From Naumovozyma dairenensis CBS 421 (lineage: Eukaryota; Ascomycota; Saccharomycetes; Saccharomycetales; Saccharomycetaceae), in contig NC_016480.1 in the NCBI RefSeq assembly GCF_000227115.2, positions 310,001 to 374,000 on the forward strand: a stretch of 64,000 nt of DNA. The letters are read 5' to 3'. Positions within the stretch are counted from its first letter, which is position 1; each line of letters starts with the position of its first letter. The position numbers and the translations under genes were made by a program. The notes under the pieces are model-generated. The model made no database searches and had not been told where the DNA came from. It saw only the letters and a list, made by a program, of their open reading frames with translations. Of this stretch, positions 32,772-42,910 are shown in pieces.

Positions 32772-33815
32772 GTTTCTGTTTTGTTGAATAGAAATAGTAG
32801 AAGGAAAGGAAATCACACGCACACAATCAGGCAAACACGCTTTCTATGAATCTTATTTACTTGGATAGTCCTTCTGTTATTTTTCTTTCTTTCAAAGAGT
32901 CTTATAAGATTATACCATGTTCCTATTCATGTTCATGTTCATGCTCTATTGAATGGATTTACTGGTAAACTTTTACTTTGTAGTGTGGTGTCAGGCTGTA
33001 CAACCTTATAAGGAAACGCTGACAGTAAATAGATATAAAAATGATTTATTGCAAGACACTTGCTACAGAGAGAGAGGTTTGGGCAAAGTTATTCATGTTG
33101 AATACTTCTACAGGATTGAATGAAATCATGGGTAAACTAAAAGTTGATTAGAAGCACACACTTTTTGGAGAAGTCAAAACTTGTTCTTTACGTTGTTTTT
33201 GGTATTACGCCATTAAGAATGATTTGGTTGTTCGTGACAGTTTAATGATAATTGATATTGCTATCCTCAACCCTTAGGTATGTAATTCATCTATTTACTA
33301 GTTTGATTTATGGATGTAATTTGAAAGAAAAGAGACCCAACGTTTTGTTCTAGGTTTGCTACCCAACATTCCAGGCATCCAATGTGTAGACTTACTTGAA
33401 AATTAAGTAATCATCAATTGCAGAGCAACTACAACAACAATTAACAAGAGCGATTTCTTGGACAAAATCTTCTTGGACTATAGCTCAATATTTTATTCAT
33501 TTCTGGTCATGTCCACAATGTTTATTGTAATAATGATCTGTTCAATAACACTTACTTATGGGTAATTGGCTATGAGTAGAGCAGAAATACGAAACAACAA
33601 GAAAAAGAGGTATAACAATGCAGAATAGAACGCTATTTGTCTTATTATCTGGGGTGTAGCATGGATGTTGAGAATTTACTTTGTAAAAGAAATTATGCAA
33701 CCTGCTACTTCTTTATAATTCATGGTATAGTCCATAAATTAGATGAAATTTACGAAAGGGCCTAGCGAATCGCGAATCGCCTCTATTTCTGGAAACCCAA
33801 ATAACAAGAAATTTC
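32772..33815. other. Intergenic region between MRPL3 and first tRNA-Ala
   Basis: About 1.04 kb. Contains a TTCATG hexamer repeated four times near 32923-32943 and a GCGAATC direct repeat (about 33766-33779) shortly upstream of the tRNA. No LTR with TG...CA ends and no reading frame with recognisable similarity were found, although Ty elements often lie upstream of yeast tRNA genes. Confidence 0.5.
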
Positions 33816-33888
33816 GGGCGTGTGGCGTAGTTGGTAGCGCGCTCCCTTAGCATGGGAGAGGTCTTGGGTTCGATTCCCAACTCGTCCA
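33816..33888 (+). tRNA. tA(AGC): tRNA-Ala (AGC), copy 1
   Basis: A 73-base intronless gene. The anticodon stem CTCCC/GGGAG encloses TTAGCAT, giving anticodon AGC (read as IGC). The acceptor stem carries the G3-T70 wobble pair that defines alanine identity, plus the T6-T67 mismatch also known from yeast tRNA-Ala. The A box (TGGCGTAGTTGG) and B box (GGTTCGATTCC) are intact, and T6 (33890-33895) directly follows as a Pol III terminator. From memory, S. cerevisiae also has a tRNA-Ala(AGC) between MSS1 and MRPL3, so one of the two copies here is probably ancestral. Confidence 0.98.
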
Positions 33889-34188
33889 ATTTTTTATATA
33901 TTCTTTTCTACTTGAATAATTCCCGAGCATTATCACTTTAGATAGACAGCAGCAATCGAGATCGTATTATCTTTTTCATAGTTAATCTCGTAAATGCAAA
34001 ATATATGCTACGTTAAACCGATCCATTACTTTTGTTAAAGAAAAAGAAAATTGATCAGGGAGGTAGAAATTTTCTGTATAATCAGATCTGACCGAAGGTA
34101 TATTTCAACTTTAACCAAATAATAATGTATCTTATTAACTACTACGTAATATATAGTTTTGAAAATACCATAGTAACAGTGTATTTAA
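33889..34188. other. Spacer between tRNA-Ala copy 1 and the Yrf1-like remnant
   Basis: AT-rich 300 bases after the Pol III terminator. No ATG joins it in frame to the helicase remnant, so the missing helicase 5' end is not here. Nothing else recognised. Confidence 0.5.
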
Positions 34189-37100
34189 CTATTATATATT
34201 TTTGTCGAACATGAAAAGAATGTTGGTGAAATCAAGTTCATTCAGTCAGACTTATCAATCCTTCATCAATATCATCAAGTTAAACCACAATTCATGGAAG
34301 CCACTTGTGACTTGTTCTTGGGGATCTATTCTTCTGTCAGGTGCAATTATCATCATCGTCCATACCTCAATTCATTCTCGAACCAAGGTTACGGTGAACT
34401 GTTCCCAAAGGATCTTCAACTTCCAACCATACAAAAATATTCTGGTTTAGATGCTGCTTTTATTTATTTAATTGAAGTTTTCCCTCAGTTATCGTTAGCT
34501 CAAGATATTGACTCTGCCGAACTAACTAACCCTCCAAAGTCAGTTGATTCTATGGCTAGTTGGTTTACCAAAAAATTGTTACCTGGTTCTTCACCTTCAA
34601 TATGGTTTTTATTGTTGAGAGTCTGCTGTTACAATTGATAAGACAAAGACACATCAGTCTTTGTCTTATCCAGCTCTTCATAAGTTGAATGGATATCGTC
34701 AATTTGTTGACTCCATTAGGGCTTTGGCTACTTATTCTGTTTTATATAGATACCTTAATCATGGTGCTATTGCAGGTGATTCAAAGGCTGATGAAATTTC
34801 TTTACTAATGTTAGTGAACCTTGGAATTGGACCAAGAATATGTACCACAAATTGGCAACTGCTTATCAAGATTATACCAAATTCAACGTCAAGGTCTGTA
34901 AACCTGATGCTGTGTTGATCTCTGGTAAAAAATTCTCCAGATCTTACATTCAGGAATTTTATGCCAATGTTGTTGCCAGATATGATGGTTGTATTGAAGA
35001 GTTACTTTGCTGACGTCTGGTCCGTAGAAGCTATTGCTGAGTCTGTTCTTAAATTCTGGTCCCAATTCCAATCTTACTGAGAGAAGTGTTGTTCCTAAGA
35101 GTTCATTGTTCTTTTTATTCGACCATGCAATATTAACCCAAGTTCCTCATCTCGAATCAGGTGTTATTATTGAAGCTGATGTCATCACAAAAATCGTATC
35201 TGACATGGGAGTGTGTGCTATGTGGATGGTTTATTTTTTTGCTACTAGTCCCTACAGATTTCCCGATGTGTTGATTTTGAAATATGCTGGTAATAACAGA
35301 AATTTGTTCATTGACCCAAACTCTCGTTGCTTTATTTCTTATTTGAAAACTAGATGTGCCAACTTAATGTGCAAGAGTTTAGATAAGAAGACCTCTGATT
35401 ATTTGTTCCATTATATTTTTGTCGTTAGGGCTATTCTTAAACATTCGCTTGGTCAAGATTATGATGGCATGAAGAGGGATTTCTTCAACGAGACTGAAGG
35501 GGAACCTGCCAGTTATCTGTTGAACAATTTCTTAGCAAGATCAGCTGGTGGTGGTGATTCAGAAGATGATTTTGATCCTGTTAAATATTCCAGTAATGTT
35601 TTGAATTCTTTTGTGTTCGTTGATGGTCTGTCTCATACGTTGATGCATTATCATAAATTCCAATCGTTGTTGAAGGTGTACCCAATGTCTGTTCATAGGT
35701 CTTCGAGGTTGTCTTTTAGAGAGTTGAGACATGGAATGATCAAGCTAGTTCGTAAATATGTTAAAGTTGAAGGTGAAGATATAGATATGATGAACGTAAA
35801 AGAGAGACTAGCTGGTCATTCTGCTGCAACTGGTCAAGGTATCTACGGTAACGATGTTGAGAGTGGTGTTGGTGCAGATGCGTCGTTGGAGGAGAAATAC
35901 GCTTCCTTAATCAATAGTGCCTGGCAGAATTGGTTAGGGCTTGGTTATGGCAAAGAAAGGGAAGAAGGTGGGTCTGCTGTAGCTAGGAATGCATGTGTCA
36001 AGAAATACTTTTCATCAAATGGTTCTATCAAGGATTTGTTTGTTGCCGGTAAGAAGTTGTATGGTAAGGAATTTCAATTCAGAGAAGGTCAATTTGATGT
36101 TGCTGTGGAAATTTATTTATCAGGCACTCAGATCATCCCTATTCAAGCTCTTCCAGGTTTTGGGAAAACTGCTCTGTTTCAGATCCCTTTGGTTGCATTA
36201 TCTTATGGTGAACAAAAAACTGTTTCATTTGTGTTTGTCCCTTATGTTTGTTTGTTATCGAATATAAAGTTGAGGTTGTCTTCATGTGGTATCAACTGTG
36301 GTATTTTGAAGGATTTGTTTGTTAATGGTCCAGCTATTGAAGAGAAGAATTTGTTTTGTGATGTTTACGTTGGCACCTTTAACGATTTAGGTTCTGAGAA
36401 TTTTGTCCGGTTGGTCAATAACTGGTACAATATATATCAAGATTGTATTCTAGGTATGATTGTCATTGATGAGTTTCACAACTTAGAGACTGAACAATCG
36501 TACCGTGGACAATCTTTTAGATTGATTCCTGAGATTAACTTTAATCTTGCTTGGAAGGTGGTGGTGATGACAGGTACTGCTGGTGAAAAGGGTATGGTCA
36601 AACCTATGAAATTTATTGGCTATGACAAGGAGATGTGTACGTCGATGGTGTCCAATAAGAACAGAATTTTGTACTTTGACCTGGTTAAACAAATTCCTCT
36701 CAAGAATATTGTGAAGAAGTTCCAAGTTTTTGAAAGATCTACTGTGGCAGAGACTGAGGTGGAAAAGTTGGTTGATAGATTTATGGAGTATGATACTAAG
36801 TCCAAGGTGAACATTGTTTGTATACAGAAGGTGACGGTGGAGAAGCTGATTTCAGACATGAATATGACTGGGTTCGATGGGGATTTACCATCTGAGGAGA
36901 AGATTAGAAAGTCAAAAAGATTTATTGAGGATGAGAAATGCAGAATAATGATTGGTACAAAATTGGTTTCAGAGGGTATTGATATCAAAGCAGTTAAGTT
37001 GGTGATAATGCATGATTACCTTCCATCAATTTGGGAGTATATCCAGACAGCGGGTAGGTTACGTGAAGGTGGGGTATGTCTTTCCTATTGGACCAAGAGA

Positions 37101-38614
37101 AGCGTTCAAACTTGTTCGGTGAAACCAGATGTTTGCATTATTAAACAGGTATCCAAATTTTATGAACTGAATTATGACGGTCATGATTTATGTTGTGGCC
37201 ATCATCATAATATTTCAGAAGCTGTTGCTAATTTGTATCATTATTTGAATGGTGATGGTCGTCCAAGAGTTGTGGAAGTGGATGCTAGTATTGGTGATTC
37301 TGAACATGTTGGTAATGTTCCTTCATTTTCTTCTGCTAATGAGTCTTCTATATTTGAGGATTTGCGTCCAGATATGGATCAATCTGAAAATTTTATTGCT
37401 TCTAATGATAGTAGTTTTCCAGGTTTGAGTAATGAGGTAGATATGCTTGATAATTTGGAAAAGAGTACTCGTGGATTGGTGAATGAGGATAGTACGAATG
37501 ATGGTAATAATAGTGATGAGGTATTACCTGCCCCAAGAATTGTCCTTTTACCTTTTGATCATGGTCCTAATAAAAGAAGAAGAATAATATCCATGAAAGA
37601 TGAGATTAATAATCTCTTTGGTTCTGCTAAGAATGTTTTTGAATTTATTGGAATTCCATCCAAACTTTGTTCACAATTTATTTTTTATGGTTTGAACGAA
37701 AGTTGTTTGGATTTCCCCTTGTCTGTTGTTGATAATCCTTGTCCTGATTGTCTTGGTGCTAAAGATGGTGGATGTGTCTGCTGGGAACTTGGTCCTGCTA
37801 AGGTGAGAAGATTTGGGTTTGAGTTTATTTTGTTGTTGAAGATGATCATGTCAGAAAAAGAATTTGATGGTGTGAGGAAGCATTGCCTCGATAGGGGCCT
37901 CCATGCTGTCATGTTGAAATATGGTGGTTCGAAGTCTCTTTTATTTGATAAATTCAAAACTAGTGCTCTAGCCAAATTTTGTGAAATTATTGTTAGCAAA
38001 CCTAAGTTACCGGTGTCTGGTGAGTTGTTTAGTAATGATATGGTCATGACAAGGTGTTATAATATGATGTGGGAGGACATTCAAGGTCGGAAGTTAGATA
38101 TATTGATGTTTTTCTCGGTGAAGGATTGTAGGGATCAAATGAAGGGTCTTTGGGAAGCTGATAATGGTGATGATTTGGCCTTCAAAGATATAGAAGCTGA
38201 TGTTAAGAGAGCAAGTACCACAAGGTATCAGAGTTTACCATTTATTATTAATTTTGGTGGTAGACCTAATTATTTGGTGAGTACTTGTGGGTATGTCTTT
38301 GAAGAGTATATGATTCTTTATTCCATTGATAAAGATTTTAAGTCTAGGTCTTTGTATGATTCTCGTGACGTTCTAGGAAACCACCCAAAGTGAAGGTGCC
38401 AGCATACCAATATATTATGATGACGCTTGCTGTGTTCCATAACCGTGATTTCTTAGGTTACTTTTACAAGAAGTTTCCATCATTGCCTAGAGTCAAATGT
38501 TTTAGTCACTGGCGGAAGTTGATGACGTTGTCAGTTCAGTTTCCCAATGATCAAGGAAGAAGGCTGTATTTGATTGTAGGAGCTATGTATTATTTATTTG
38601 TTAAAGGAAATTAG
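34189..38614 (+). pseudogene. Y'-element (Yrf1-type) helicase, interstitial, 5'-truncated and frameshifted
   Basis: Relative of the subtelomeric Y' helicases. The longest intact frame (35034-38393, about 1100 aa) has Walker A LPGFGKT (residues 373-379 counted from 35034), DEFH box (479-482), motif V GTKLVSEGID (641-650), motif VI QTAGRLREGG (671-680) and a Cys cluster CPDCLGAKDGGCVCWELG near residue 905. Upstream helicase-family sequence such as FRELRHGMIKLVRK and NWLGLGYG is also like Yrf1. Coding-quality sequence begins at 34189 without a usable ATG and jumps frames at least four times before 35080 (frames 1, 2, 1, 2, 3). A final one-base shift near 38380-38392 moves to the frame ending at 38614, which continues the family C-terminus. 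Could be a decayed copy, or a collapsed-repeat consensus with indel errors. Codons are G/T-richer than neighbouring genes. Confidence 0.88.
34637..34670. repeat. Perfect 14-bp inverted repeat with 6-base loop
   Basis: GATAAGACAAAGAC, loop ACATCA, then GTCTTTGTCTTATC. It falls exactly where the reading frame of the helicase remnant changes from frame 1 to frame 2. Confidence 0.97.
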
Positions 38615-39672
38615 TATTGTTTTGTTTTATTTGATGTAGTCATATAATGTGTATACATATTATCCCTCAATTTAGCCGCCCAACCCCCACGAAGAATATA
38701 TAGAGATATTCGTTAATGGAGGTGTATAAGTGCAACATTGGAATATGTTGTTCCACTGTCATGCTTAGAGTGTCTTAACACATGCACTCTCAATAAGGCT
38801 ATAATCAACCTCTATTCATATATGTTTGGGAGGTGGCATATACCGCATATTTCCCTGCCTGGACGAACGGTCCATTGCTTCTCCCTTCTACTGGACGAGA
38901 AAGTAATCAATCATTAAAAACAAATACTCCTGGGAGAGAAATGATCCGCCTTTATATAGGTGACCGCTGCAATATGTAACAATTTTTTATATAACGCGTC
39001 ATAGGAAAAATTTGGGGAAATTCGGGAAATTTTCGCGTCATGGAATGTGGTGTCTGGGTGTGTGTGAGACTTTACGTAGTTGAAGTTATCATCAAATTAA
39101 AACACTATGTACGTACATTGTGAAATAGAATAATCAAACATTGAAGTACGTACGTTGAATTCGTTTAGTTCTCGTTGATAGTGTTAGTCTTTAAAATATA
39201 ATTGGTAACACCTTTCCCAAGTGTTCTTACTAGATATTTATATGAAACTGTAAATACTTGTACGCTCGATTAGGGGGAGCTAATTGAGAACAATTGAGAA
39301 CATCCAACAACTTCCTCGACCCATTACATAATTCATATACACATTACCAGCCGAAACCGTAGACGTGGCTGCATTCAAAACAAACTGAATAATAATAATA
39401 TAATATTTATATGACATTCAACATAGCTCAACAAAAGATATTCAATCAGAGCTCACAGCCGTTATGCAGCTACAAACATGTACGGTGCATAACGTAGTTC
39501 GAGTCATTATTTCGAACCTTACAACTTTATAATAGTTTAGAACTCATTGACTGCTTTCATGATAGTAATTACTCACATATTAATAAAATAAAACATACTT
39601 CTCTGTGACTTCTTGGCGTGACGGTGCTACTTGGTTGTCTACATCATTTATCTTAGAAAAAAATAAAAATAT
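38615..39672. other. Non-coding region 3' of the Yrf1-like remnant, up to tRNA-Ala copy 2
   Basis: About 1.06 kb with no supported gene. Contains short inverted words (TGGAA...TTCCA near 38740; AGAGTG...CACTCT near 38767-38790), the telomere/Rap1-like word listed separately, two GTACGTAC words about 40 bases apart near 39109 and 39148, and a TAATAATAATA run near 39390. Could be the distal part of a Y'-like element plus junction; inference only. Confidence 0.5.
39049..39061 (+). promoter_or_regulatory. Telomere-repeat / Rap1-site-like word
   Basis: GGTGTCTGGGTGT, embedded in a 21-base G/T stretch (39046-39066). It contains TCTGGGTG, the telomeric octamer reported for Naumovozyma castellii, and matches a Rap1-binding core. 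It sits about 430 bases 3' of the Yrf1-like remnant with the G-rich strand in the same direction as the gene, as at a Y'-telomere junction. One word could also be a plain Rap1 site or chance. Confidence 0.5.
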
Positions 39673-39745
39673 GGGCGTGTGGCGTAGTTGGTAGCGCGCT
39701 CCCTTAGCATGGGAGAGGTCTTGGGTTCGATTCCCAACTCGTCCA
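39673..39745 (+). tRNA. tA(AGC): tRNA-Ala (AGC), copy 2
   Basis: All 73 bases are identical to copy 1 at 33816, in the same orientation, 5857 bases downstream. Flanking bases differ on both sides, so only the tRNA itself is shared. A T8 run at 39752-39759 serves as Pol III terminator. Both copies look functional. Confidence 0.98.
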
Positions 39746-39817
39746 GATTTATTTTTTTTCAACCGTTATCTTTTGAAACCTTCGAGATGCAAGAAGTACG
39801 CAGTTGTCACGATTTTG

Positions 39818-40654
39818 TGATATATTACCTCGCGATAATATATAAACCGCACTCTTATTTAACAGCCGACTATAAGTCAACTTACCCTGCACCTTGATCC
39901 TTTATAAAAAAATTATAGACGTCTATGATATGAAATCTTTTACGTCTGTTATGACCAGTTTGGGTGAAGTTGTGTCCTTATTATCTTGATTACCTTGATA
40001 ATGAGTTAGGAATCTGGTGTGTCTTATCTTTGATATTTCTACTTTTGAGAAATTTGAAGATAACGAATGCAATATCTACTATTCTATTATCTCTGTATCC
40101 AATATAAGCTCAATAGTTAGATCTATACCGGCAGATAATTATTACCAGTATCAAAACTTATATCTTGTAGCTCTTAAAATATACGTACACTAAGCTCGAT
40201 GAATAGCAGATAATTATCAATCCTATGGATGTGTATTACTGTCTATCGGTGAGTAGTATGAGTAGTATGTTTATCGATGAGTATGTCTATCGATGAGTAT
40301 GTTCCTTTCGGTGATGTGATGATCCTTTCGGTGAGGATCTGATGCGATGTTATGTGATGTAATGTTATGTGATGAGATATTATGTGATGGGATATAATAT
40401 TCTCTTCTTTCTATGATCTAGGTTCCTAGGGATCTAGTTGTATATTTTCTTTTCTTCTCTTCTATAAACGAGTATCAAGATAACTTCAGATTCAAATTTT
40501 CCATTTCAATGTCTCTATATATATATATGGTATTCGCTGAAACTCATCGAACCCATTCAGAAAGCGATGCCATGGAAAATTTTCACTCGTTCACTTCGTT
40601 GGTCACCTTCGAGAAACGCGCCACGGAAAAGGCCAAATAGCCTAGAACGTGACA
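39818..40654 (+). repeat. Direct repeat copy A (MSS1-upstream segment)
   Basis: An 837-base segment matching 41972-42811 with roughly ten small differences (for example GTTATGACC against GGTTAATGAACC, CTTAAAATA against CTTATAATA). It contains GTGATG/GTTATG-type short repeats and TATCGATGAGTATG twice, and ends GAACGTGACA. In copy B the same end lies 100 bases before the MSS1 start, so copy A is an extra copy of that upstream region without the gene. Confidence 0.95.
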
Positions 40655-41227
40655 TGCCCCTCTCTTAATTTCAAATTAGTTTTCATCAAACTAATTTGAC
40701 ACTAAGACCCTCAGTCCCTCTCTTAAATCCATCCCAGCTTTGGTCAGACTAAGATGTCATTAAGTTATCTCGGAGTTTCCTTTACCTTAAAAACTAGCTT
40801 TGGTCAAGCTGCTTTAAGACTAAGATCTGTTCCTCGAATATTATTTTTCATTCGCGTGTCTTTTATGTTGCCCTTAATTTCTACTCCCACTGAGTTGTTC
40901 TGCATCTCCGGAAGATGTCCCTGTATTTTATGCAAAGTGCTAATTACTTCACTTGCATATAGCGTATTGATTACTGACGTCCTAAGTGTAGCATCCTAAT
41001 AGTTTATCTGTAGGCTATAATCGTCATATTAAGAATGCGACCTACTATTTCTATTGTTTAATATATTCCCTCTATCATTTCCGAGTCGAATTTATTTGTC
41101 TGTTCCACTTAAGTTACCTATTTCTCATTATGTATTTTATTAACCTCCAGACACAATGCGGCTGATATGACTACTTATTTTTTTTTTAAGAAAAATTGGT
41201 ATCTACCGAACTATTCGTCTTTCGTCA
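40655..41227. other. Unique sequence between the two direct repeats, up to the assembly gap
   Basis: 573 bases without a supported gene. CCCTCTCTTAA occurs twice (about 40658 and 40714), and AGCTTTGGTCA...ACTAAGAT occurs twice (about 40735 and 40797). A perfect palindrome lies at 40673. An 81-codon open frame at 40754-40999 has no recognisable similarity. Could be part of a mobile element whose remainder is in the gap. Confidence 0.6.
40673..40697. repeat. Perfect 10-bp inverted repeat, 5-base loop
   Basis: AAATTAGTTT, loop TCATC, AAACTAATTT. It begins 18 bases after the end of repeat copy A. Confidence 0.97.
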
Positions 41228-41971
41228 NNNNNNNNNNNNNNNNNNNNNNNNNNNNNNNNNNNNNNNNNNNNNNNNNNNNNNNNNNNNNNNNNNNNNNNNN
41301 NNNNNNNNNNNNNNNNNNNNNNNNNNNNNNNNNNNNNNNNNNNNNNNNNNNNNNNNNNNNNNNNNNNNNNNNNNNNNNNNNNNNNNNNNNNNNNNNNNNN
41401 NNNNNNNNNNNNNNNNNNNNNNNNNNNNNNNNNNNNNNNNNNNNNNNNNNNNNNNNNNNNNNNNNNNNNNNNNNNNNNNNNNNNNNNNNNNNNNNNNNNN
41501 NNNNNNNNNNNNNNNNNNNNNNNNNNNNNNNNNNNNNNNNNNNNNNNNNNNNNNNNNNNNNNNNNNNNNNNNNNNNNNNNNNNNNNNNNNNNNNNNNNNN
41601 NNNNNNNNNNNNNNNNNNNNNNNNNNNNNNNNNNNNNNNNNNNNNNNNNNNNNNNNNNNNNNNNNNNNNNNNNNNNNNNNNNNNNNNNNNNNNNNNNNNN
41701 NNNNNNNNNNNNNNNNNNNNNNNNNNNNNNNNNNNNNNNNNNNNNNNNNNNNNNNNNNNNNNNNNNNNNNNNNNNNNNNNNNNNNNNNNNNNNNNNNNNN
41801 NNNNNNNNNNNNNNNNNNNNNNNNNNNNNNNNNNNNNNNNNNNNNNNNNNNNNNNNNNNNNNNNNNNNNNNNNNNNNNNNNNNNNNNNNNNNNNNNNNNN
41901 NNNNNNNNNNNNNNNNNNNNNNNNNNNNNNNNNNNNNNNNNNNNNNNNNNNNNNNNNNNNNNNNNNNNNNN
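41228..41971. other. Assembly gap (744 N)
   Basis: Run of N. The right contig begins at the first base of the shared repeat (TGATATATT), as expected when an assembler breaks at a repeat edge. The upstream boundary of repeat copy B, and possibly a third tRNA or a mobile element, may be hidden here. The true gap size is unknown. Confidence 0.99.
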
Positions 41972-42811
41972 TGATATATTACCTCGCGATAATATATAAA
42001 CCGCACTCTTATTTAACAGCCGACTATAAGTCAACTTACCCTGCACCTTGATCCTTTATAAAAAAATTATAGACGTCTATGATATGAAATCTTTTACGTC
42101 TGGTTAATGAACCAGTTTGGGTGAAGTTGTGTCCTTATTATCTTGATTACCTTGATAATGAGTTACGAATCTGGTGTGTCTTATCTCTGATATTTCTACT
42201 TTTGAGAAATTAGAAGATAACGAATGCAATATCTACTATTCTATTATCTCTGTATCCAATATAAGCTCAATAGTTAGATCTATACCGGCAGATAATTATT
42301 ACCAGTATCAAAACTTATATCTTGTAGCTCTTATAATATACGTACACTAAGCTCGATGAATAGCAGATAATTATCAATCCTATGGATGTGTATTACTGTC
42401 TATCGGTGAGTAGTATGAGTAGTATGTTTATCGATGAGTATGTCTATCGATGAGTATGTTCCCTTCGGTGATGTGATGATCCTTTCGGTGAGGATCTGAT
42501 GCGATGTTATGTGATGTAATGTTATGTGATGAGATATTATGTGATGGGATATAATATTCTCTTCTTTCTATGATCTAGGTTCCTAGGGATCTAGTTGTAT
42601 GTTTTCTTTTCTTCTCTTCTATAAATGAGCATCAAGATAACTTCAGATTCAAATTTCCCATTTCAATGTCTCTATATATATATATGGTATTCGCTGAAAC
42701 TCATCGAACCCATTCAGAAAGCGATGCCATGGAAAATTTTCACTCGTTCACTTCGTTGGTCACCTTCGAGAAACGCGCCACGGAAAAGGCCAAATAGCCT
42801 AGAACGTGACA
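41972..42811 (+). repeat. Direct repeat copy B, leading into the MSS1 promoter
   Basis: 840-base partner of copy A (39818-40654), in the same orientation. Its left edge coincides with the gap, so the true start of homology is unknown. It ends 99 bases before the MSS1 ATG and so probably carries the native MSS1 promoter, including a TATATATATATA word near 42673. Open frames inside it (such as 42625-42837) are not kept in copy A and are unlikely to code. Confidence 0.95.
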
Positions 42812-42910
42812 GCAGTGAATTATTTTTAAGATATTAGTTAATCTTATCATTGCTTGGCAAATGCAAAGTCGATGTAATAGTATATATATTGTTCTTTCTG
42901 CATCACCAAG

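Noticed and set aside
38380..38400. Programmed ribosomal frameshift at the helicase C-terminal frame change
   Set aside because: The local sequence CCCAAAGTGAAG is not a known yeast +1 or -1 site, and other non-programmed frame breaks occur in the same gene; decay or an indel error is simpler.
41167..42051. Long open frames spanning the N-run on both strands
   Set aside because: They exist only because N codons are not stops; no real residues support them.
39818..42811. Repeat copies A and B as LTRs of a Ty-like element
   Set aside because: TG...CA ends are present, but no target-site duplication is seen (TTTTG versus GCAGT), no tRNA primer-binding site follows copy A, and copy B is simply MSS1-upstream sequence. 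Kept only as an open question because of the gap.
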